From NCBI RefSeq assembly GCF_051020975.1, contig NW_027478167.1, forward strand, positions 8,432,001-8,496,000: a stretch of DNA of 64,000 bases, in the 5' to 3' direction. Below are positions 1 to 12,400 of this stretch, one piece after another. A program made the position numbers and the translations under genes. Positions within the stretch are counted from its first letter, which is position 1, and each line of letters starts with the position of its first letter. The stretch is from Osmia lignaria lignaria. Its lineage: Eukaryota; Arthropoda; Insecta; Hymenoptera; Megachilidae. The notes beneath the pieces are model-generated. The model was not told the DNA's origin and searched no databases. It was given only the letters and a program-made list of their open reading frames with translations.

Positions 1-968
1 ATTTGCAGATTTATCTCAAGGGAAGGGGCCTGACGGACATATTTCGAGATATTTCTTCTTCTAGTTGTTCTTCTTCTGCACAGCTAAGCTGGAAGTGGCA
101 TTTGCAGGTCGCAATAGTGCAGAGTTATCTCAAAGAAAGGGGCCACGGTGTTTCTGTATCTCTATTATGTTGGTGCGCCTTCGGAACTTTTAAATATCTC
201 GATATATCTCGAAAGCTACGCTTCTGATCAAAAAATATCATAGAACGTAAATTTTAGGAAACATAATTCTCTACAAAAAAGGTCTCTTAACATTTTGCCA
301 TAGCTCGCTTCGTTTCCGAGATATTTGCAGATTTATCTCAAGGGAAGGGGCCTGACGGACATATTTCGAGATATTTCTTCTTCTTGTTGTTCTTCTTCTG
401 CACAGCTAAACTGGAAGTGGCGTTTCCAGCTCGCAATAGCGCAGAGTTATCTCAAAGAAAGGGGCCACGGTGTTTCTGTATCTCTATTATGTTGGTGCGG
501 CTTCGGAACTTTCAAATATCTCGATATATCTCGAGAACTACGCATCTGATCAAAAAATATCATAGAACATAAAAAGTAGGAAACTTAATTCTCTACAAAA
601 AAGGTCTCTTAACATTTTGCCATAGCTCGCTTCGTTTCCGAGATATTTGCAGATTTATCTCAAGGGAAGGGGCCTGACGGACATATTTCGAGATATTTCT
701 TCTTCTTGTTGTTCTTCTTCTGCACAGCTAAGCTGCAAGTGGCATTTGCAGCTCGCAATAGTGCAGAGTTATCTCAAAGAAAGGGGCCACGGTGTTTCTG
801 TATCTCTATTATGTTGGTGCGGCTTCGGAACTTTTGAATATCTCGATATATCTCGAGAACTACGCATCTGATCAAAAAATATCATAGAACATAAAAAGTA
901 GGAGACTTAATTCTCTACAAAAGAGGTCTCTTAACATTTTGCCATAGCTCGCTTCGTTTCCGAGATAT

Positions 969-1280
969 TTGCAGATTTATCTCAAGGGAAGGGGCCTGAC
1001 GGACATATTTCGAGATATTTCTTCTTCTTGTTGTTCTTCTTCTGCACAGCTAAGCTGGAAGTGGCATTTGCAGGTCGCTATATAGCAGAGTTATCTCAAA
1101 GAAAGGGGCCACGGTGTTTCTGTATCTCTATTATGTTGGTGCGCCTTCGGAACTTTTAAATATCTCGAAAACTACGCTTCTGATCAAAAAATATCATAGA
1201 ACCTAAATTTTAGGAAACATAATTCTCTACAAAAAAGGTCTCTTAACATTTTGCCATAGCTCGCTTCGTTTCCGAGATAT
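969..1280 (+). repeat. Monomer with 10-bp deletion (312 bp)
   Basis: One of the two ATATCTCG boxes near 1161-1170 is missing: the sequence runs TATCTCGAAAACTACG instead of two boxes in succession. The sister monomer at 3421 keeps both boxes and shares the rare GCTATATAGCAG, so the deletion happened after the unit was duplicated. That variant also places a TAG stop in the 74-codon frame. Confidence 0.9.
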
Positions 1281-1488
1281 TTGCAGATTTATCTCAAGGG
1301 AAGGGGCCACGGTGTTTCTGTATCTCTATTATGTTGGTGCGGCTTCGGAACTTTTAAATATCTCGATATATCTCGAACACTACGCTTCGGATCGAAAAAT
1401 ATCATACAACATAAATTGTAGGAAACATAATTCTCTACAAAAAAGGTCTCTTAACATTTTGCCATAGCTCGCTTCGTTTCCGAGATAT
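1281..1488 (+). repeat. Truncated monomer with 114-bp deletion (208 bp)
   Basis: Monomer positions between the two internal AAGGGGCC boxes are missing. The junction lies within 1301-1308, where the left part keeps the copy-1 bases (CTCAAGGGA) and the right part continues as ACGGTG from copy 2. The pyrimidine tract, the first CGAGATAT box and the hairpin are lost. The deletion length equals the 114-bp offset of the internal repeat, which points to recombination or slippage between the repeat copies. Confidence 0.93.
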
Positions 1489-1810
1489 TTGCAGATTTAT
1501 CTCAAGGGAAGGGGCCTGACGGACATATTTCGAGATATTTCTTCTTCTTGTTGTTCTTCTTCTGCACAGCTAAGCTGGAAGTGGCATTTGCAGCTCGCAA
1601 TAGTGCAGAGTTATCGCAAAGAAAGGGGACACGGTGTTTCTGTATCTCTATTATGTTGGTGCGGCTTCGGAACTTTTAAATATCTTGATATATCTCGAGA
1701 ACTACGCATCTGATCAAAAAATATCATAGAACATAAAAAGTAGGAAACATAATTCTCTACAAAAAAGGTCTCTTAACATTTTGCCATAGCTCGCTTCGTT
1801 TCCGAGATAT

Positions 1811-4271
1811 TTGCAGATTTATCTCAAGGGAAGGGGCCTGACGGACATATTTCGAGATATTTCTTCTTCTAGTTGTTCTTCTTCTGCACAGCTAAGCTGG
1901 AAGTGGCATTTGCAGGTCGCAATAGTGCAGAGTTATCTCAAAGAAAGGGGCCACGGTGTTTCTGTATCTCTATTATGTTGGTGCGCCTTCGGAACTTTTA
2001 AATATCTCGATATATCTCGAAAGCTACGCTTCTGATCAAAAAATATCATAGAACGTAAATTTTAGGAAACATAATTCTCTACAAAAAAGGTCTCTTAACA
2101 TTTTGCCATAGCTCGCTTCGTTTCCGAGATATTTGCAGATTTATCTCAAGGGAAGGGGCCTGACGGACATATTTCGAGATATTTCTTCTTCTTGTTGTTC
2201 TTCTTCTGCACAGCTAAACTGGAAGTGGCGTTTCCAGCTCGCAATAGCGCAGAGTTATCTCAAAGAAAGGGGCCACGGTGTTTCTGTATCTCTATTATGT
2301 TGGTGCGGCTTCGGAACTTTTAAATATCTTGATATATCTCGAGAACTACGCATCTGATCAAAAAATAACATAGAACATAAAAAGTAGGAAACTTAATTCT
2401 CTACAAAAAAGGTATCTTAACATTTTGCCATACTCCGCTTCGTTTCGGAGATATTGGCAGATTTATCTCAAGGGAAGGGGCCTGACGGACATATTTCGAG
2501 ATATTTCTTCTTCTTGTTGTTCTTCTTCTGCACAGCTAAACTGGAAGTGGCGTTTCCAGCTCGCAATAGCGCAGAGTTATCTCAAAGAAAGGGGCCACGG
2601 TGTTTCTGTATCTCTATTATGTTGGTGCGGCTTCGGAACTTTTAAATATCTCGATATATCTCGAAAACTACGCTTCTGATCAAAAAATATCAGAGAACGT
2701 AAATTGTAGGAAACATAATTCGCTACAAAAAAGGTCTCTTAACATTTTGCCATAGCTCGCTTCGTTTCCGAGATATTTGCAGATTTATCTCAAGGGAAGG
2801 GGCCTGACGGACATATTTCGAGATATTTCTTCTTCTTGTTGTTCTTCTTCTGCACAGCTAAGCTGCAAGTGGCATTTGCAGCTCGCAATAGTGCAGAGTT
2901 ATCTCAAAGAAAGGGGCCACGGTGTTTCTGTATCTCTATTATGTTGGTGCGGCTTCGGAACTTTCAAATATCTCGATATATCTCGAGAACTACGCATCTG
3001 ATCAAAAAATATCATAGAACATAAAAAGTAGGAAACTTAATTCTCTACAAAAAAGGTCTCTTAACATTTTGCCATAGCTCGCTTCGTTTCCGAGATATTT
3101 GCAGATTTATCTCAAGGGAAGGGGCCTGACGGACATATTTCGAGATATTTCTTCTTCTTGTTGTTCTTCTTCTGCACAGCTAAGCTGCAAGTGGCATTTG
3201 CAGCTCGCAATAGTGCAGAGTTATCTCAAAGAAAGGGGCCACGGTGTTTCTGTATCTCTATTATGTTGGTGCGGCTTCGGAACTTTTAAATATCTCGATA
3301 TATCTCGAGAACTACGCATCTGATCAAAAAATATCATAGAACATAAAAAGTAGGAGACTTAATTCTCTACAAAAGAGGTCTCTTAACATTTTGCCATAGC
3401 TCGCTTCGTTTCCGAGATATTTGCAGATTTATCTCAAGGGAAGGGGCCTGACGGACATATTTCGAGATATTTCTTCTTCTTGTTGTTCTTCTTCTGCACA
3501 GCTAAGCTGGAAGTGGCATTTGCAGGTCGCTATATAGCAGAGTTATCTCAAAGAAAGGGGCCACGGTGTTTCTGTATCTCTATTATGTTGGTGCGCCTTC
3601 GGAACTTTTAAATATCTCGATATATCTCGAAAACTACGCTTCTGATCAAAAAATATCATAGAACCTAAATTTTAGGAAACATAATTCTCTACAAAAAAGG
3701 TCTCTTAACATTTTGCCATAGCTCGCTTCGTTTCCGAGATATTTGCAGATTTATCTCAAGGGAAGGGGCCACGGTGTTTCTGTATCTCTATTATGTTGGT
3801 GCGGCTTCGGAACTTTTAAACATCTCGATATATCTCGAACACTACGCTTCGGATCGAAAAATATCATACAACATAAATTGTAGGAAACATAATTCTCTAC
3901 AAAAAAGGTCTCTTAACATTTTGCCATAGCTCGCTTCGTTTCCGAGATATTTGCAGATTTATCTCAAGGGAAGGGGCCTGACGGACATATTTCGAGATAT
4001 TTCTTCTTCTTGTTGTTCTTCTTCTGCACAGCTAAGCTGGAAGTGGCGTTTCCAGCTCGCAATAGCGCAGAGTTATCTCAAAGAAAGGGGCCACGGTGTT
4101 TCTGTATCTCTATTATGTTGGTGCGGCTTCGGAACTTTTAAATATCTTGATATATCTCGGGAACTACGCATCTGATAAAAAATATCATACAACATAAAAA
4201 GTAGGAAACTTAATTCTCTACAAAAAAGGTCTCTTAACATTTTGCCATAGCTCGCTTCGTTTCCGAGATAT
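1811..4271 (+). repeat. Higher-order unit A, copy 2 (eight monomers)
   Basis: Monomers start at 1811, 2133, 2455, 2777, 3099, 3421, 3743 and 3951. Those at 1811 and 2133 match 3 and 325; those at 3099, 3421 and 3743 match 647, 969 and 1281. The two additional monomers look like local duplicates: 2455 resembles 2133 on its left half, and 2777 resembles 3099. The final monomers (1489 and 3951) differ, so the unit boundary lies near there. The 2455 monomer is preceded by an unusual CATACTCCGCTTCGTTTCGG, a cluster of changes in a segment that is otherwise well conserved. Confidence 0.8.
3743..3950 (+). repeat. Truncated monomer with 114-bp deletion, second copy
   Basis: Same deletion as at 1281, with the junction inside 3763-3770. 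It shares the tail variants CGAACACTACGCTTCGGATCG and CATACAACATAAATTG with the monomer at 1281, apart from single bases such as AAACATCTC here. The two are therefore descendants of one deletion event carried along by duplication of the unit, not two separate events. Confidence 0.92.
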
Positions 4272-7200
4272 ATGCAGATATATCTCAAGGGAAGGGGCCT
4301 GACGGACATATTTCGAGATATTTCTTCTTCTTGTTGTTCTCCTTCTGCACAGCTAAACTGGAAGTGGCATTTCCAGCTCGCAATAGTGCAGAGTTATCTC
4401 AAAGAAAGGGGCCACGGTGTTTCTGTATCTCTATTATGTTGGTGCGGCTTCGGAACTTTTAAATATCTTGATATATCTCGAGAACTACGCATCTGATCAA
4501 AAAATATCATAGAACATAAAAAGTAGGAAACTTAATTCCCTACAAAAAAGGTCTCTTAACATTTTGCCATAGCTCGCTTCGTTTCCGAGATATTTGCAGA
4601 TGTATCTCAAGGGAAGGGGCCTGACGGACATATTTCGAGATATTTCTTCTTCTTGTTGTTCTTCTTCTGCACAGCTAAGCTGGAAGTGGCATTTACAGCT
4701 CGCAATAGTGCAGAGTTATCTCAAAGAAAGGGGCCACGGTGTTTCTGTATCTCTATTATGTTGGTGCGGCTTCGGAACTTTTAAATATCTTGATATATCT
4801 CGAGAACTACGCATCTGATCAAAAAATATCATAGAACATAAAAAGTAGGAAACTTAATTCTCTACAAAAAAGGTCTCTTAAGATTGTGCCATAGCTCGCT
4901 TCGTTTCCGAGATATATGCAGATTTATCTCAAGGGAAGGGGCCTGACGGACATATTTCGAGATATTTCTTCTTCTTGTTGTTCTTCTTCTGCACAGCTAA
5001 GCTGGAAGTGGCATTTGCAGCTCGCAATAGTGCAGAGTTATCTCAAAGAAGGAGGCCACGGTGTTTCTGTACCTCTATTATGTTGGTGCGGCTTCGGAAC
5101 TTTTAAATATCTCGATATATCTCGAGAACTACGCTTCTGATCAAAAAATATCATAGAACATAACTTGTAGGAAACATAATTCTCTACAAAAAACGTCTCT
5201 TAATATTTTGCCATAGCTCGCTTCGTTTCCGAGATATTTGCAGATTCATCTCAAAGGAACGGGCCTGACGGACATATTTCGAGATATTTCTTCTTCTTGT
5301 TGTTCTTCTTCTGCACAGCTAAGCTGGAAGTGGCATTTGCAGCTCGCAATAGTGCAGAGTTATCTCAAAGAAAGGGGCCACGGTGTTTCTGTATCTCTAT
5401 TATGTTGGTGCGGCTTCGGAACTTTTAAATATCTCGATATATCTCGAAAACTACGCTTCTGATCAAAAAATATCATAGAACATAAATTGTAGGAAACTTA
5501 ATTCGCTACAAAAAAGGTCTCTTAACATTTTGCCATAGCTCGCTTCGTTTCCGAGATATTTGCAGATTTATCTCAAGGGAAGGGGCCTGACGGACATATT
5601 TCGAGATATTTCTTCTTCTTGTTGTTCTTCTTCTGCACAGCTAAACTGGAAGTGGCATTTCCAGCTCGCAATAGTGCAGAGTTATCTCAAAGAAAGGGGC
5701 CACGGTGTTTCTGTATCTCTATTATGTTGGTCCGGCTTCGGAACTTTTAAATATCTTGATATATCTCGAGAACTACGCATCTGATCAAAAAATATCATAG
5801 AACATAAAAAGTAGGAAACATAATTCTCTACAAAAAACGTCTCTTAACATTTTGCCATAGCTCGCTTCGTTTCCGAGATATATGCAGATTTATCTCAAGG
5901 GAAGGGGCCTGACGGACATATTTCGAGATATTTCTTCTTCTTGTTGTTCTTCTTCTGCACAGCTAAGCTGGAAGTGGCATTTGCAGCTCGCAATAGTGCA
6001 GAGTTATCTCAAAGAAGGAGGCCACGGTGTTTCTGTACCTCTATTATGTTGGTGCGGCTTCGGAACTTTTAAATATCTCGATATATCTCGAAAGCTACGC
6101 TTCTGATCAAAAAATATCATAGAACATAACTTGTAGGAAACATAATTCTCTACAAAAAAGGTCTCTTAACATTTTGCCATAGCTCGCTTCGTTTCCGAGA
6201 TATTTGCAGATATATCTCAAGGGAAGGGGCCTGACGGACATATTTCGAGATATTTCTTCTTCTTGTTGTTCTTCTTCTGCACAGCTAAACTGGAAGTGGC
6301 ATTTCCAGCTCGCAATAGTGCAGACTTATCTGAAAGAAAGGGGCCACGGTGTTTCTGTATCTCTATTATGTTGGTGCGGCTTCGGAACTTTTAAATATCT
6401 TGATATATCTCGAGAACTACGCATCTGATCAAAAAATATCATAGAACATAAAAAGTAGGAAACTTAATTCTCTACAAATAAAGTCTCTTAACATTTTGCC
6501 ATAGCTCGCTTCGTTTCCGAGATATTTGCAGATTTATCTCAAGGGAAGGGGCCTGACGGACATATTTCGAGACATTTCTTCTTCTTGTTGTTCTTCTTCT
6601 GCACAGCTAAGCTGGAAGTGGCATTTGCAGCTCGCAATAGTGCAGAGTTATATCAAAGAAAGGGGCCACGGTGTTTCTGTATCTCTATTATGTTGGTGCG
6701 GCTTCGGAACTTTTAAATATCTTGATATATCTCGAGAACTACGCATCTGATCAAAAAATATCATAGAACATAAAAAGTAGGAAACTTAATTCTCTACAAA
6801 AAAGGTCTCTTAAGATTGTGCCATAGCTCGCTTCGTTTCCGAGATATATGCAGATTTATCTCAAGGGAAGGGGCCTGACGGACATATTTCGAGATATTTC
6901 TTCTTCTTGTTGTTCTTCTTCTGCACAGCTAAGCTGGAAGTGGCATTTGCAGCTCGCAATAGTGCAGAGTTATCTCAAAGAAGGAGGCCACGGTGTTTCT
7001 GTACCTCTATTATGTTGGTGCGGCTTCGGAACTTTTAAATATCTCGATATATCTCGAGAACTACGCTTCTGATCAAAAAATATCATAGAACATAACTTGT
7101 AGGAAACATAATTCTCTACAAAAAACGTCTCTTAATATTTTGCCATAGCTCGCTTCGTTTCCGAGATATTTGCAGATTCATCTCAAAGGAACGGGCCTGA

Positions 7201-9422
7201 CGGACATATTTCGAGATATTTCTTCTTCTTGTTGTTCTTCTTCTGCACAGCTAAGCTGGAAGTGGCATTTGCAGCTCGCAATAGTGCAGAGTTATCTCAA
7301 AGAAAGGGGACACGGTGTTTCTGTATCTCTATTATGTTGGTGCGGCTTCGGAACTTTTAAATATCTCGATATATCTCGAAAACTACGCTTCTGATCAAAA
7401 AATATCATAGAACATAAATTGTAGGAAACTTAATTCGCTACAAAAAAGGTCTCTTAACATTTTGCCATAGCTCGCTTCGTTTCCGAGATATTTGCAGATT
7501 TATCTCAAGGGAAGGGGCCTGACGGACATATTTCGAGATATTTCTTCTTCTTGTTGTTCTTCTTCTGCACAGCTAAGCTGGAAGTGGCATTTGCAGCTCG
7601 CAATAGTGCAGAGTTATCTCAAAGAAAGGGGCCACGGTGTTTCTGTATCTCTATTGTGTTGGTGCGGCTTCGGAACTTTTAAATATCTCGATATATCTCG
7701 AAAACTACGCTTCTGATCAAAAAATATCATAGAACATAACTTGTAGGAAACATAATTCTCTACAACAAACGTCTCTTAACATTTTGCCATAGCTCGCTTC
7801 GTTTCCGAGATATTTGCAGATTCAGCTCAAACGAACGGGCCTGACGGACATATATCGCGATATTTCTTCTTCTTGTTGTTCTTCTTCCGCACAGCTAAGC
7901 TGGAAGTGGCATTTACAGCTCGCAATAGTGCGGAGTTATCTCAAAGAAAGGGGCCACGGTGTTTCTGTATCTCTATTATGTTGGTGCGGCTTCGGAACTT
8001 TTAAATATCTTGATATATCTCGAGAACTACGCATCTGATCAAAAAATATCATAGAACATAAAAAGTAGGAAACTTAATTCTCTACAAATAAAGTCTCTTA
8101 ACATTTTGCCATAGCTCGCTTCATTTCCGAGATATTTGCAGATTTATCTCAAGGGAGGGGGCCTGACGGACATATTTCGAGATATTTCTTCTTCTTGTTG
8201 TTCTTCTTCTGCACAGCTAAGCTGGAAGTGGCATTTGCAGCTCGCAATAGTGCAGAGTTATCTCAAAGAAGGAGGCCACGGTGTTTCTGTACCTCTATTA
8301 CGTTGGTGCGGCTTCGGAACTTTTAACTATCTCGATATATCTCGAAAACTACGCTTCTGATCAAAAAATATCATAGAACATAACTTGTACGAAACATAAT
8401 TCTCTACAAAAACGTCTCTTAACATTTTGCCATAGCTCGCTTCGTTTCCGAGATATTTGCAGATATATCTCAAGGGAAGGGGCCTGACGGACATATTTCG
8501 AGATATTTCTTCTTCTTGTTGTTCTTCTTCGGCACAGCTAAACTGGAAGTGGCATTTGCGGCTCGCACTAGTGCAGAGTTATCTCAAAGAAAGGGGCCAC
8601 GGTGTTTCTGAATCTCTATTATGTTGGTGCGGCTTCGGAACTTTTAAATATCTCGATATATCTCGAGAACTACGCATCTGATCAAAAAGTATCATAGAAC
8701 ATAACTTGTAGGAAACATAATTCTCTACAAAAAAGGTCTCTTAACATTTTGCCATAGCTCGCTTCGTTTCCGAGATATTTGCAGATATATCTCAAGGGAA
8801 GGGGCCTGACGGACATATTTCGAGATATTTCTTCTTCTTGTTGTTCTTCTTCTGCACAGCTAAGCTGGAAGTGGCATTTGCAGCTCGCAATAGTGCAGAG
8901 TTATCTCAAAGAAGGAGGCCACGGTGTTTCTGTACCTCTATTATGTTGGTGCGGCTTCGGAACTTTTAAATATCTCGATATATCTCGAAAACTACGCTTC
9001 TGATCAAAAAATATCATAGAACATAACTTGTAGGAAACATAATTCTCTACAAAAAACGTCTCTTAACATTTTGCCATAGCTCGCTTCGTTTCCGAGATAT
9101 TTGCAGATTCATCTCAAAGGAACGGGCCTGACGGACATATTTCGAGATATTTCTTCTTCTTGTTGTTCTTCTTCTGCACAGCTAAGCTGGAAGTGGCATT
9201 TGCAGCTCCCAATAGTGCAGAGTTATCTCAAAGAAAGGGGCCACGGTGTTTCTGTATCTCTATTATGTTGGTGCGGCTTCGGAACTTTTAAATATCTTGA
9301 TATATCTCGAGAACTACGCATCTGATCAAAAAATATCATAGAACATAAAAAGTAGGAAACTTAATTCTCTACAAGAAAGGTCTCTTAACATTGTGCCATA
9401 GCTCGCTTCGTTTCCGAGATAT
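4272..9422 (+). repeat. Subarray of 16 monomers, AAGGAGG / AACGGG classes
   Basis: Monomers start at 4272, 4594, 4916, 5238, 5560, 5882, 6204, 6526, 6848, 7170, 7492, 7814, 8136, 8457, 8779 and 9101. Two variant classes dominate: one with AAAGAAGGAGGCC and GTACCTC (4916, 5882, 6848, 8136, 8779) and one with GATTCATCTCAAAGGAACGGG (5238, 7170, 9101). Segment 4594-5559 matches 6526-7491, 1932 bp (six monomers) apart, including the shared TTAAGATTGTGCC spacer and the tail AAATTGTAGGAAACTTAATTCG. The tail ACAAATAAAGTCTC is shared by 6204 and 7814, five monomers apart. Confidence 0.8.
7814..8135 (+). repeat. Strongly divergent monomer with a 12-bp palindrome
   Basis: The left part has a run of changes: GATTCAGCTC, AAACGAACGGG, CATATATCGCG, CTTCCGCACAG, ATTTACAG and GTGCGGAG. 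The changes create the perfect palindrome ATATCGCGATAT at 7852-7863. The right half is ordinary. It looks like a derivative of the AACGGG class that gathered further changes. No close sister is evident in the window. Confidence 0.75.
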
Positions 9423-12400
9423 ATGCAGATTTATCTCAAGGGAAGGGGCCTGACGGACATATTTTGAGATATTTCTTCTTCTTGTTGTTCTTCTTCTGCA
9501 CAGCTAAGCTGGAAGTGGCATTTGCAGCTCGCAATAGTGCAGAGTTATCTCAAAGAAGGAGGCCACGGTGTTTCTGTACCTCTATTATGTTGGTGCGGCT
9601 TCGGAACTTTTAAATATCTTGATATATCTCGAGAACTACGCATCTGATCAAAAAATATCATAGAACATAAAAAGTAGGAAACTTAATTCTCTACAAAAAA
9701 GGTCTCTTATCATTGTGCCATAGCTCGCTTCGTTTCCGAGATATATGCAGATTTATCTCAAGGGAAGGGGCCTGACGGACATATTTTGAGATATTTCTTC
9801 TTCTTGTTGTTCTTCTTCTGCACAGCTAAACTGGAAGTGGCATTTCCAGCTCGCAATACTGCAGAGTTATCTGAAAGAAAGGGGCCACGGTGTTTCTGTA
9901 TCTCTATTATGTTGGTGCGGCTTCGGAACTTTTAAATATCTTGATATATCTCGAGAACTACGCATCTGATCAAAAAATATCATAGAACATAAAAAGTAGG
10001 AAACTTAATTCTCTACAAAAAATGTCTCTTAACATTTTGCCATAGCTCGCTTCGTTTCCGAGATATTTGCAGATTTATCTCAAGGTAAGGGGCCTGACGG
10101 ACATATTTCGAGATATTTCTTCTTCTTGTTGTTCTTCTTCTGCACAGCTAAGCTGGAAGTGGCATTTGCAGCTCGCAATAGTGCAGAGTTATCTCAAAGA
10201 AGGAGGCCACGGTGTTTCTGTACCTCTATTATGTTGGTGCGGCTTCGGAACTTTTAAATATCTTGATATATCTCGAGAACTACGCATCTGATCAAAAAAT
10301 ATCATAGAACATAAAAAGTAGGAAACTTAATTCTCTACAAAAAAGGTCTCATCATTGTGCCATAGCTCGCTTCGTTTCCGAGATATATGCAGATTTATCT
10401 CAAGGGAAGGGGCCTGACGGACATATTTTGAGATATTTCTTCTTCTTGTTGTTCTTCTTCTGCACAGCTAAACTGGAAGTGGCATTTCCAGCTCGCAATA
10501 CTGCAGAGTTATCTGAAAGAAAGGGGCCACGGTGTTCCTGTATCTCTATTATGTTGGTGCGGCTTCGGAACTTTTAAATATCTTGATATATCTCGAGAAC
10601 TACGCATCTGATCAAAAAATATCATAGAACATAAAAAGTAGGAAACTTAATTCTCTACAAAAAATGTCTCTTAACATTTTGCCATAGCTCGCTTCGTTTC
10701 CGAGATATTTGCAGATTTATCTCAAGGTAAGGGGCCTGACGGACATATTTCGAGATATTTCTTCTTCTTGTTGTTCTTCTTCTGCACAGCTAAGCTGGAA
10801 GTGGCATTTGCAGCTCGCAATAGTGCAGAGTTATCTCAAAGAAGGAGGCCACGGTGTTTCTGTACCTCTATTATGTTGGTGCGGCTTCGGAACTTTTAAA
10901 TATCTTGATATATCTCGAGAACTACGCATCTGATCAAAAAATATCATAGAACATAAAAAGTAGGAAACTTAATTCTCTACAAAAAAGGTCTCTTATCATT
11001 GTGCCATAGCTCGCTTCGTTTCCGAGATATATGCAGATTTATCTCAAGGGAAGGGGCCTGACGGACATATTTTGAGATATTTCTTCTTCTTGTTGTTCTT
11101 CTTCTGCACAGCTAAACTGGAAGTGGCATTTCCAGCTCGCAATACTGCAGAGTTATCTGAAAGAAAGGGGCCACGGTGTTTCTGTATCTCTATTATGTTG
11201 GTGCGGCTTCGGAACTTTTAAATATCTTGATATATCTCGAGAACTACGCATCTGATCAAAAAATATCATAGAACATAAAAAGTAGGAAACTTAATTCTCT
11301 ACAAAAAAGGTCTCTTTATATTGTGCCATAGCTCGCTTCGTTTCCGAGATATATGCAGATTTATCTCAAGGGAAGGGGCCTGACGGACATATTTTGAGAT
11401 ATTTCTTCTTCTTGTTGTTCTTCTTCTGCACAGCTAAGCTGGAAGTGGCATTTGCAGCTCGCAATAGTGCAGAGTTATCTCAAAGAAGGAGGCCACGGTG
11501 TTTCTGTACCTCTATTATGTTGGTGCGGCTTCGGAACTTTTAAATATCTCGATATATCTCGAAAACTACGCTTCTGATCAAAAAATATCATAGAACGTAA
11601 CTTGTAGGAAACAGAATTCTCTACAAAAAAGGTCTCCTAACATTTTGCCATAGCTCGCTTCGTTTCCGAGATATTTGCATATATATCTCAAGGGAAGGGG
11701 CCTGACGGACATATTTCGAGATATTCCTTCTTCTTGTTGTTCTTCTTCTGCACAGCTAAACTGGAAGTGGCATTTCCAGCTCGCAATACTGCAGAGTTAT
11801 CTGAAAGAAAGGGGCCACGGTGTTTCTGTATCTCTATTATGTTGGTGCGGCTTCGGAACTTTTAAATATCTCGATATATCTCGAGAACTACGCATCTGAT
11901 CAAAAAGTATCATAGAACATAACTTGTAGGAAACATAATTCTCCACAAAAAAGGTCTCTTAACATTTTGCCATAGCTCGCTTCGTTTCCGAGATATTTGC
12001 AGATATATCTCAAGGGAAGGGGCCTGACGGACATATTTCGAGATATTTCTTCTTCTTGTTGTTCTTCTTCTGCACAGCTAAGCTGGAAGTGGCATTTGCA
12101 GCTCGCAATAGTGCAGAGTTATCTCAAAGAAGGAGGCCACGGTGTTTCTGTACCTCTATTATGTTGGTGCGGCTTCGGAACTTTTAAATATCTCGATATA
12201 TCTCGAAAACTACGCTTCTGATCAAAAAATATCATAGAACATAACTTGTAGGAAACATAATTCTCTACAAAAAACGTCTCTTAACATTTTGCCATAGCTC
12301 GCTTCGTTTCCGAGATATTTGCAGATTCATCTCAAAGGAACGGGCCTGACGGACATATTTCGAGATATTTCTTCTTCTTGTTGTTCTTCTTCTGCACAGC

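Larger units (their letters stand above)
3..1810 (+). repeat. Higher-order unit A, copy 1 (six monomers)
   Basis: Monomers start at 3, 325, 647, 969, 1281 and 1489. The first has CTTCTAGTTG in the pyrimidine tract, shared only with the monomer at 1811. The second has GGCGTTTCC and CAATAGCG. The third has CTGCAAG and the tail TAGGAGACTT..AAAGAGG. The fourth has GCTATATAGCAG. The fifth is the truncated 208-bp form. The same ordered set reappears from 1811, so this is a multi-monomer duplication of roughly 1.8-2.5 kb. Confidence 0.85.

Noticed and set aside
3..227. 74-codon frames recurring throughout the window as a protein family with many tandem genes
   Set aside because: They start mostly at TTG, are broken in 45 of 199 copies by several independent stops or deletions, repeat at the DNA period, and other frames are open as well. 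Repeat homogenisation explains them.
4073..4309. Minus-strand frame of 78 codons, and similar 69-codon minus frames at 17374, 18982 and 62773
   Set aside because: They cross monomer boundaries, exist only where particular variants remove stops, and show no features of a gene.
5048..5062. AAGGAGG followed by GTG as a bacterial ribosome-binding site
   Set aside because: It is a subfamily variant of the AAGGGGCC box in a eukaryote-type satellite, and no supported gene follows.
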